Positions 6,274 through 12,184 of a DNA stretch of 13,518 nt are shown one piece after another (positions within the stretch are counted from its first letter, which is position 1; each line of letters begins with the position of its first letter). A program made the position numbers and the translations under genes. The DNA comes from Gp6-AA40 sp046765795 (lineage in GTDB: Bacteria > Acidobacteriota > Vicinamibacteria > Vicinamibacterales > UBA2999), in contig JBKPRH010000091.1 of assembly GCA_046765795.1 (NCBI GenBank), positions 1-13,518 of the forward strand, written 5' to 3'. The notes under the pieces are model-generated. The model was not told where the DNA came from. It did no database searches and was given only the letters and a program-made list of their open reading frames with translations.

Positions 6274-6327
6274 CCAGTCGTTTCCCGAGGGGAACCTCGA
6301 CCCGGTGCCTCCCGTAAAGTCCCGGTA

Positions 6328-6669
6328 GTGGTTGCCTTCATCGTCCTCAGCGCTCTGGCTCTCGCCTTGGCCGGTGCTGTCGCAATTCCATTCATCGTGA
6401 TCGGTGCGGCGATCTGGCTGGTGACATTCCCGCTCCGCCTGTTGTTCAAGTTGATAGGCGGCATATTGGGGATGGTGTTCGGCCTGCTTGGCGGACTCAT
6501 CGGACTCGTCATCGGACCGATCGTGATGGTCGTCGTCGTGATCGCGCTGGTCGGAGCGTTGCTGTCCGCCGTCGTCTCCCTGTTGGCGCCGTTGGTGCCG
6601 GTCGCGCTGCTCGGATTGCTGGTCTGGGCGATCTATCGCGCGACGAAGCGTCCGAACCCCGCATTCTGA
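6328..6669 (+). CDS. Small glycine-zipper integral membrane protein of unknown function
   Basis: A 113-residue, almost entirely hydrophobic protein with a short charged tail (RATKRPN). I see about three membrane segments: roughly 2-34, 42-78 and 80-102, with PLRLLFK (35-41) as a positively charged turn. Residues 44-63 contain stacked glycine-zipper spacing, G48-G52-G56 and G55-G59-G63, typical of tight helix packing or membrane oligomers. I do not recognise a family. The start is a GTG without a clear ribosome-binding site; no in-frame ATG exists upstream, and the first internal Met would lose a membrane segment. It follows the omega-like gene by 54 bases and precedes the SurE gene by 13. The hydrophobic reading could in principle be chance in high-GC DNA, but its codon pattern and neat packing between genes favour a real gene. 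Confidence 0.6.
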   Translation: MVAFIVLSALALALAGAVAIPFIVIGAAIWLVTFPLRLLFKLIGGILGMVFGLLGGLIGLVIGPIVMVVVVIALVGALLSAVVSLLAPLVPVALLGLLVWAIYRATKRPNPAF

Positions 6670-6682
6670 TAATCTCGGCGCC

Positions 6683-7540
6683 ATGCCGAGTTCGTCTCGA
6701 CCGGTCTACTTCATTCTCGTTGCGCTTCTCCTCGCGTGCGTGCTGGCGCCACTCAGGGCGCAGCAGCGTCCGCAACCGCCGCCGTATCGCATCCTTATTA
6801 GTAATGACGACGGCGTTCGCGCGCAGGGCCTGGCCATCGTCGCGCAAACGCTGCAGGCCATCGGTCAGGTGATCATCGTTGCGCCCGCCGAGAATCAGAG
6901 CGGCAAGGGACACTCGATCGTGACCACCGAGCCGGTGTTCCGCACGGACCTGACGCTTCCGAACGGTTTGAAAGCGATTTCGCTGACGGCGACGCCGGCG
7001 ACGACCGTGAATGTTGCGATCAGCAACATCGTGACGCCGAAGCCTGATCTCGTCGTCTCGGGGATCAATCGTGGCTATAACCTCGGATACGCGGCGTATC
7101 TGTCGGGAACCGTTGGTGCGGCACGACAGGGCGCGATGATGGGCGTGCCGGCGATCGCGACCTCACTTGCCGAAGCGGGAACGCAGCGTGACTATGTATT
7201 CGCCGCCGAGGAAGTGCTTGGTGTGGCGCGGCGCGTGAAGCAATGGGGCCTCCCGCCCAACACCTTTCTGAACGTGAACATTCCGGTCATGCCGCCGGAC
7301 GGGTTCAAGGGTTACATGATCACCACGCAGGCGATGCAGCAAGGCGGCAAGGAATCGTTCGTCGAGACCAAGCATCCGTCAGGCCGATCGATCTATTGGA
7401 ATCAGTTCGAGGAAGGTGGCACCGGCCCGCAAGGTTCGGACATGTGGGCCGTGTCGAACGGTTACGTATCGGTGACGCCTATGAAGATCGGTGAAATCGA
7501 TCCCTCTCAGATGGACGCGCTACGCGCCATCTTCAAATAG
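6683..7540 (+). CDS. surE: Exported SurE-family nucleotidase/phosphatase
   Basis: A 285-residue SurE, the family of metal-dependent 5'/3'-nucleotidases and polyphosphatases. The fold's motifs are present: ILISNDDG (37-44) with metal ligands D42/D43, APAENQSGKGHS (67-78) with S73, and PDLVVSGINRGYNLGYAAYL-SGTVGAARQG (from 121) with N129; their mutual spacings match E. coli SurE. Unlike typical cytoplasmic SurE it has a signal peptide: a hydrophobic core FILVALLLACVLAP (10-23) and a probable signal peptidase cut after PLRA (26|27). A lipoprotein reading at LLAC (16-19) is less likely. It should act in the periplasm, perhaps releasing phosphate from nucleotides. The ATG has no ribosome-binding site; GATAAT (6668-6673) nine bases upstream could be a -10 box giving a nearly leaderless message. 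The sulfatase gene starts 3 bases after its stop. Confidence 0.92.
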   Translation: MPSSSRPVYFILVALLLACVLAPLRAQQRPQPPPYRILISNDDGVRAQGLAIVAQTLQAIGQVIIVAPAENQSGKGHSIVTTEPVFRTDLTLPNGLKAISLTATPATTVNVAISNIVTPKPDLVVSGINRGYNLGYAAYLSGTVGAARQGAMMGVPAIATSLAEAGTQRDYVFAAEEVLGVARRVKQWGLPPNTFLNVNIPVMPPDGFKGYMITTQAMQQGGKESFVETKHPSGRSIYWNQFEEGGTGPQGSDMWAVSNGYVSVTPMKIGEIDPSQMDALRAIFK

Positions 7541-7543
7541 GCC

Positions 7544-8902
7544 ATGCGTATAGCATTCGCTCTGCTCACGATCCTCGCCTTTGCCGCGCCTGCTGCGGCT
7601 CAGGCCCAAACGGCAGTATCCCGTCCCAACGTCATCCTCATCATCACTGACGATGTGGGGTATGGCGATATCGGCAGTTACGGCTCGCCTGATATCAAGA
7701 CGCCGAACCTCGACATCCTGGCGAGGAACGGCACCCGGCTTACCGACTTCTATGCCGCACCGAATTGCTCGCCCACGCGGGCGATGCTGATCAGCGGTCG
7801 CTATCAACAGCGATCGCGGATCGAGAATCCGCTCGGCGCCGCGAATGTGGCGCAGGAACAAGGACTCCGCGCGACCGGACGCACGCTGCCACAGTTGCTC
7901 AAGAACAACGGCTATCGCACCGCGCTGATAGGGAAGTGGCACCTCGGGTACAAACCCGAGTTCAGTCCGAACGCGCATGGGTTCGACTACTTCTTCGGCT
8001 TCAAGAGCGGTCTTATCGACTATTACCAGCACACGGATTCGACGGGCGAGCACGATCTCTTCGAGAACACCGAGCCGACACACGTCACCGGGTACTCGAC
8101 CGATCTCTTCACCGAGCGATCGGTGAAATTCATCGAAGAGAACGCCAAGCAGCCCTTCTTCCTCGAGGTGGCGTTCAATGCCGCCCACTGGCCATTCCAG
8201 ATACCCGATCATCCGTCGGTGGCGGCGGGCAACGCGCGATTCGTCCAGCCGCAGGAAGACCCGACCAATTCGCGGCGCGATTATGCCGCGATCGTCGAGC
8301 GCGCCGATCAAGGTGTGGGAAAGATCCTGGCGACGCTGGAGCGTCTCGGGCTGACGCGCAATACGCTGGTGATCTACACGCAGGACAACGGCGGCGAGTG
8401 GCTGTCGCGCAATGCGCCGTTGTTCCATCGCAAGAACACGGTCTGGGAGGGCGGCATTCGGGTGCCGGCGATCTTCCAGTGGCCCGGACACGTTCCCGCA
8501 AATAAGACGTCGGCGCAGGTCGGCATCATGATGGACATGACGGCCACGATTCTCGCGGTGACGAACTCGCCGGTGCCGGCAGAGGCGCGTCTCGAGGGCA
8601 TCAATCTCATGCCGCTCCTGCAGCCGGGCGCGCAGCGCACTGAGCGCACACTCTTCTGGAGAATCACGACGCAGGCGCGTCGGCAACGCGCTGTACGTCA
8701 GGGTGATTGGAAACTGGTGCTCGACGGTGGAGTGCCGATGCTCTTCGACGTCGCCAAGGACGTCGGCGAGCGGAACGATCTCGCCGGTCAGCGCACGGAC
8801 GTCGTCCGCAAGCTGTTCCCGCTGATCGGTGCGTGGGAAGCCGACGTCGATGCAGAAGCCAAGGCAACTGCGCCGCCGGCGCCGTCATCGACGCGCCAGT
8901 GA
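7544..8902 (+). CDS. Exported type I sulfatase (arylsulfatase family)
   Basis: A 452-residue sulfatase with an N-terminal signal peptide (hydrophobic 4-18, cut near AAAQA, 21|22). Key residues of the alkaline phosphatase-like fold are readable: D36/D37 in IITDDVGYGD, C75-S-P-T-R79 as the formylglycine site (Cys type) in PNCSPTRAMLISGRY, K131 and H133 in IGKWHLGY, H215 in NAAHWPF, D281/N282 in YTQDNGGE and K297 in HRKNTVWEGGIRVP. It should hydrolyse sulfate esters in the periplasm or outside after Cys75 is converted to formylglycine by an FGE, which is not in this window. The substrate is not evident. The ATG follows the surE stop by 3 bases, so the two are translated together. Two exported ester hydrolases in one unit suggest joint scavenging of phosphate and sulfate esters (inference). 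Confidence 0.95.
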   Translation: MRIAFALLTILAFAAPAAAQAQTAVSRPNVILIITDDVGYGDIGSYGSPDIKTPNLDILARNGTRLTDFYAAPNCSPTRAMLISGRYQQRSRIENPLGAANVAQEQGLRATGRTLPQLLKNNGYRTALIGKWHLGYKPEFSPNAHGFDYFFGFKSGLIDYYQHTDSTGEHDLFENTEPTHVTGYSTDLFTERSVKFIEENAKQPFFLEVAFNAAHWPFQIPDHPSVAAGNARFVQPQEDPTNSRRDYAAIVERADQGVGKILATLERLGLTRNTLVIYTQDNGGEWLSRNAPLFHRKNTVWEGGIRVPAIFQWPGHVPANKTSAQVGIMMDMTATILAVTNSPVPAEARLEGINLMPLLQPGAQRTERTLFWRITTQARRQRAVRQGDWKLVLDGGVPMLFDVAKDVGERNDLAGQRTDVVRKLFPLIGAWEADVDAEAKATAPPAPSSTRQ

Positions 8903-8940
8903 AGGCGGTTTGTCCCAGGGTGTAAGCGGGTAAGGTCCGA

Positions 8941-10005
8941 ATGGTTGTTGAACGTCTCCTGACGAAGATCGGCGTCCTGCCATACCTCCGCCGTCGATGG
9001 CGAGAGGATCAACAGCGATCCAGTGAAAAGGTTGAGTCACGGTTCGACAGACACCTGGCGACCGTGGCCACCCGTCTCGAAAAACTCGATAACCTGCCGC
9101 GTCCGCCGGCGGACACGGGCGAGCGGCTCGAGGCGTTGGAACAGCGACTGAAGACGCTCTCGCGTCGAGCCAACCGGCTCGAGGCCGCACTGCGGTTCAA
9201 CGCCGAGCATCGTGAACGCCGGTACGAGTCGCACGTCTTCGACGAGGCGCGCATCGCGGCGCACGTCGCGGCGGCGATCGATCGGGCACGGCTCGACCCC
9301 GATCCGATGGCCCATCTCGTCGTGGACGGGCTGTTGCCGCGTGACACCTACGACGCCCTTGTCGATGCGATTCCGCCGCCCGAGTTGTTCAGCGACCAGG
9401 ATGACCGCAAACAGAACTTCAAGCTTCACGGGGTGGACATTGCCCCGGAGTGGACGGTGACGGCGCTGAGTTTCATGGAGGACGTCATCATCCCGAGGAT
9501 GATGGTGCCCGGCCTGCTGCAGAAGTTCGATGCGCACGTTCGCGCAACGTATGAAAAGAAGTACGGCCCGAGGCGAGGCTCGCACGTGACGGCGCTCCCG
9601 CATATCGCCACGGCGGGGAGATTGATGCTGCGGCGTCCCGGTTACCATCTCGAGCCGCATCTCGATCCGGATCGAGTGGTCGTGACGTGTTTGATCTACT
9701 TCGCCCGACCAGGCGACGACGAATCGTTCGGGACGAGTTTTTATCGCATCAACGGTGATCCAGTGATCAACCGGCGGAACACGTTCTTTCCTCGGGATGA
9801 AGGCTACTCCTGCGATCTCGTCAAGACGGCGCGGTTCACGCCAAACACGGCAGTCGCGTTCGTCAACGCAGGCGGCGCACACGGCGCGGGGATCCCACGA
9901 TCGGCCCCGAAAGGAACCGAGCGATACGCGTATCAGTTCTACGTGAGTCCCGAGCCTGCGGCGCTGGCTGCACTCGTTCCGTCCATCGTCGGGAGTGTCG
10001 AGTGA
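8941..10005 (+). CDS. 2-oxoglutarate/Fe(II) oxygenase-like protein with N-terminal coiled coil
   Basis: A 354-residue protein in two parts. Residues about 24-94 are charged with heptad-like patterns (VESRFDRHLATVATRLEKL, ERLEALEQRLKTLSRRANRL) and probably form a coiled coil. The C-terminal part (about 120-336) looks like a double-stranded beta-helix oxygenase of the prolyl-hydroxylase kind: VVDGLLPRDTYDALVDAIPP at the front, then H240-L-D242 in GYHLEPHLDPDRVVVTCLIY, H314 in NAGGAHGAG and R328 in GTERYAYQFYV, suitable for the HxD...H iron triad plus 2-oxoglutarate-binding Arg. I infer hydroxylation of an unknown protein or small molecule in the cytoplasm; no signal peptide is seen. ATG 8941 has AAGG five bases upstream. 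The stop overlaps the next start as GTGA. The family assignment rests on motif order only; the substrate is unknown. Confidence 0.72.
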   Translation: MVVERLLTKIGVLPYLRRRWREDQQRSSEKVESRFDRHLATVATRLEKLDNLPRPPADTGERLEALEQRLKTLSRRANRLEAALRFNAEHRERRYESHVFDEARIAAHVAAAIDRARLDPDPMAHLVVDGLLPRDTYDALVDAIPPPELFSDQDDRKQNFKLHGVDIAPEWTVTALSFMEDVIIPRMMVPGLLQKFDAHVRATYEKKYGPRRGSHVTALPHIATAGRLMLRRPGYHLEPHLDPDRVVVTCLIYFARPGDDESFGTSFYRINGDPVINRRNTFFPRDEGYSCDLVKTARFTPNTAVAFVNAGGAHGAGIPRSAPKGTERYAYQFYVSPEPAALAALVPSIVGSVE

Positions 10006-10967
10006 AAGCGGTTCGTGTACATACCCTCGGTGGTCCCGAGGTTTTGAATTATGAGGACGTTGAGATCCCACGCCCGGGTCCGGGTGAGGCGCAGGTCAAG
10101 ATTGCGGCGTCCGGTCTGAACTATCTCGACGTTCAGTACCGCATTGGTCGGGTCAAGGCGCCGCTGCCGTTCGTCGTCGGATCCGAAGCGTCAGGTGTCG
10201 TCACTGACGTCGGACCGGGAGTGACGGATCTCAAGGTTGGCGATCGCGTCGCATGGGCGATGACACTCGGGTCGTACGCCGAGTATGCCGTCGTGCCCGC
10301 AGGGAAGCTCGTCGCGCTGCCGCCCGATCTCGATATGAACGTAGCCGCTGGCGTGATGTTGCAAGGACTCACCGCCCACTACCTCACACACAGCACGTTC
10401 TCGCTGCAGCCAGGAGACACCGCGCTCGTGCATGCGGCCGCCGGCGGTGTTGGTTCGGTGATCGTGCAGGTTGCGCGTATCGTCGGCGCGCGCGTGATTG
10501 CGACGGCGGGGACGGACGCGAAGGCGGAGCTCGCGCGCGAGGCGGGAGCGCACGACGTGATCGTCTACACGAAGCAGGACTTCGAGGCCGAGGTGAAGCG
10601 TCTCACCGGTGGCAAAGGCGTTGACGTCGTCTATGACTCGGTGGGGAAGGATACGTTCGAAGGCAGTCTGAACTGTCTGCGCCCGCGCGGCATGCTCGCG
10701 CTGTTCGGCTTCTCGAGTGGCCTGGTGCCGCCCTTCGATCCGGCGATTCTCGGCATCAAAGGTTCGTTGTTCCTGACCCGTCCCGGGCTCAATCAGTACA
10801 TGGCGACGCGAGAAGAGCTCATGTCGCGCATGCGCGACATCTTCGCGTGGCTGGCGAACGGCAAGCTGAAGATCCGCATCGGTCACGTCTTCCCGATGGC
10901 CGAGGCGCGCCGCGCGCACGAGGAACTCGAAGCGCGCCGGACCACGGGCAAGGTCTTGTTGACGTAG
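10002..10967 (+). CDS. Quinone oxidoreductase-like NADPH-dependent dehydrogenase (zinc-free MDR family)
   Basis: A 321-residue medium-chain dehydrogenase/reductase of the NADPH:quinone oxidoreductase group. The GroES-like half shows MKAVRVHTLGGPEVL (1-15), ASGLNYLDVQYRIG (36-49), PFVVGSEASGVV (56-67) and VGDRVAW (79-85). The Rossmann half shows QGLTAHYL (121-128), the nucleotide loop VHAAAGGVGS (143-152), ARVIATAGTDAKAELAREAGA and the closing RRTTGKVLL. The Cys/His ligands of zinc alcohol dehydrogenases are missing, which fits QOR. It should reduce quinones or enones with NADPH in the cytoplasm. The start is GTG at 10002, overlapping the stop of the oxygenase gene, so the two are translated together and may act on one pathway. 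A hairpin follows the stop by ten bases. Confidence 0.93.
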   Translation: MKAVRVHTLGGPEVLNYEDVEIPRPGPGEAQVKIAASGLNYLDVQYRIGRVKAPLPFVVGSEASGVVTDVGPGVTDLKVGDRVAWAMTLGSYAEYAVVPAGKLVALPPDLDMNVAAGVMLQGLTAHYLTHSTFSLQPGDTALVHAAAGGVGSVIVQVARIVGARVIATAGTDAKAELAREAGAHDVIVYTKQDFEAEVKRLTGGKGVDVVYDSVGKDTFEGSLNCLRPRGMLALFGFSSGLVPPFDPAILGIKGSLFLTRPGLNQYMATREELMSRMRDIFAWLANGKLKIRIGHVFPMAEARRAHEELEARRTTGKVLLT

Positions 10968-10977
10968 CTGATGTAAT

Positions 10978-10995
10978 GTCCGGCTTTAGCCGGAC
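10978..10995. repeat. Short hairpin GTCCGGC-TTTA-GCCGGAC
   Basis: Perfect 7-bp stem with a TTTA loop, 10 bases after the oxidoreductase stop. It has the same architecture as the hairpin at 12165-12182 (GTCC....GGAC with a 4-base loop). No T-run follows. Either a weak terminator or a member of a REP-like family. Confidence 0.6.
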
Positions 10996-11009
10996 CTCGT
11001 GAGTGAACC

Positions 11010-11624
11010 ATGCGATCCGTGCTCTCCAAGCGCATGTCGGTGCGCGCGTTCGAAAACGGGTATTGGTACCAGACGGATCTCGTCGAGTTCGGCAAGACGC
11101 TCGGTCTTCCCGCAGCGCACCGAATGCGGAAGAACGAACTCGAGAGTGCAATCAAGGGGTATCTCACTACTGGCCGACTGCCAAGCACGATATCGTCCAA
11201 ACCGCTGAAGAAAGGTGTGAAGGATCTCGATCGAGGGCTGACGCTCGATCTCGTCATCGCCAACTACACGAGCAATCGGCAAACGAAGGGGTTCATCATC
11301 CGCGAGGCGCAGCGAAAGAATCCGTCTGCGAAAGAGAAGTCAGGCATCTGGTACCGGCTCAATCGGTGGCGCGAGGCTCACGTCGCGAAGCGGCCGGTGA
11401 CGTACGGTGATCTCGTCGATCAGTTCATTGCGCTGAACGCCGTCGAGCGGTTCGCCCGTATCGCACACCCTCGATATATCAATTTTCTCGCGGATTTCCA
11501 TGCAGCGGAAAAAGATGCGTCGCGAGAGGACGCTCTGGCGGCCTGGAAGAAACTCAAGAAAATGGACGTGCCTAAGACGTATGCATCATGGCGTGCTGCC
11601 AGTCGCCGCGGACGCCGGCGATAA
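11010..11624 (+). CDS. SAP-domain-containing protein, function unknown
   Basis: A 204-residue basic protein. The N-terminal part, YWYQTDLVEFGKTLGLPAAH (18-37) plus RMRKNELESAIKGYLTTG (38-55), matches the SAP helix-extended-loop-helix pattern, a motif usually linked to DNA or RNA binding. The following region is distinctive: DLDRGLTLDLVIANYTSNRQ (72-91), TKGFIIREAQ, EKSGIWYRLNRWREAH (109-124), RYINFLADFHAAEKDASRED (155-174), AAWKKLKKMDVPKTYASWR (177-195) and an Arg-rich end. I recall such proteins as an unnamed bacterial family that couples SAP to a domain of unknown function; no enzymatic motif is visible. ATG 11010 has no clear ribosome-binding site; an ATG at 11034 is an alternative. Probably single-gene transcription or read-through from the oxidoreductase. 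Confidence 0.8.
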   Translation: MRSVLSKRMSVRAFENGYWYQTDLVEFGKTLGLPAAHRMRKNELESAIKGYLTTGRLPSTISSKPLKKGVKDLDRGLTLDLVIANYTSNRQTKGFIIREAQRKNPSAKEKSGIWYRLNRWREAHVAKRPVTYGDLVDQFIALNAVERFARIAHPRYINFLADFHAAEKDASREDALAAWKKLKKMDVPKTYASWRAASRRGRRR

Positions 11625-11689
11625 GCCGCGCGATCATCTTGTTTGCATCGAGAAGGAATAACATGTGCGGCCATTCAGGAGTGATGCGC

Positions 11690-12130
11690 ATGAAAGCATT
11701 TGCACGATTCGCTGCCATGCTGGCAGCGTTGGCCTTTGCGACGACCGTAGGTACTGGCGCGCAAACCAAGAGTGAAGAGACCAAAAACAAAGACAGCAAG
11801 GGCACGACGGTAAGCGGCGCGGCCAAGACGGCCGGCACTGCCACGAAGGATGCTGCGAAGGCGACCGCGAAAGGGACCGCACAAGGCGCAAAGGCGGTCG
11901 GCAACACCACGGCGAAAGGCGCTGAAGCGGGCGCAAAGAAAGTGGCAGACAGCCCGGTCGGCGACGCGGCGAAGAAGACCGGCGATAAGTCGACGGATGT
12001 GGCGAAGGCCACGGCCAGCACGACGACGAAAGGCGCGAAAGCGACTGCCAGTGGCGCGAAGAAAGTCGCTGGTGGAGTGAAGGGCGCCGTGACTCCAGAC
12101 AAGAAAGACGACACCAAAGACAAGAAGTAA
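11690..12130 (+). CDS. Exported low-complexity Ala/Lys/Thr-rich protein (LEA- or histone-H1-like)
   Basis: A 146-residue protein with a signal peptide (MKAFARFAAMLAALAFATTV; probable cut at GTGA, 24|25). The mature 122 residues use only eleven amino acids (A, K, T, G, D, S, V, E, N, Q, P): no aromatic, Leu, Ile, Met, Cys, His or Arg. About 26 are Lys against 13 acidic, so it is strongly positive. A related segment occurs twice, TTAKGAEAGAKKVAD (73-87) and TTKGAKATASGAKKVAG (112-128). The composition and 11-mer-like Ala/Lys phasing recall group 3 LEA proteins or H1-like tails, but export argues for an envelope or surface role; this is inference. I chose ATG 11690 because AGGAG lies eight bases upstream and the signal peptide starts cleanly; upstream ATGs at 11663 or 11684 would add a non-signal-like leader. 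Confidence 0.75.
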   Translation: MKAFARFAAMLAALAFATTVGTGAQTKSEETKNKDSKGTTVSGAAKTAGTATKDAAKATAKGTAQGAKAVGNTTAKGAEAGAKKVADSPVGDAAKKTGDKSTDVAKATASTTTKGAKATASGAKKVAGGVKGAVTPDKKDDTKDKK

Positions 12131-12164
12131 TCACCCATGAGAGGGCGAGCTCAGTAGGTGTCGT

Positions 12165-12182
12165 GTCCGCCTTCAGGCGGAC
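12165..12182. terminator. Hairpin GTCCGCC-TTCA-GGCGGAC between convergent genes
   Basis: Perfect 7-bp stem with a TTCA loop, 34 bases after the stop of the plus-strand gene and 2 bases beyond the stop of the minus-strand cytochrome gene. Position suits a two-way terminator, although no T-run follows on either strand. It is a close relative of the hairpin at 10978-10995. Confidence 0.5.
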
Positions 12183-12184
12183 GG

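Noticed and set aside
6286..6299. CGAGG-GGAA-CCTCG hairpin between the omega-like and membrane protein genes as a riboswitch or terminator
   Set aside because: A lone 5-bp stem with a GNRA-like loop and no T-run or wider conserved pattern; too weak to call.
7520..8686. Minus-strand 388-codon open frame opposite the sulfatase
   Set aside because: The plus strand has a complete sulfatase active site and signal peptide; the antisense protein is His/Arg-rich and featureless.
9037..10071. Minus-strand 344-codon open frame opposite the oxygenase-like gene
   Set aside because: Same reasoning: shadow frame, no motif, and it would cross the GTGA junction of the two plus-strand genes.
11572..12138. 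Minus-strand 188-codon hydrophobic frame opposite the Ala/Lys-rich gene
   Set aside because: Its Ala/Phe/Val/Pro composition is the mechanical complement of the repetitive Lys/Ala/Thr codons; the plus frame has a ribosome-binding site and signal peptide.
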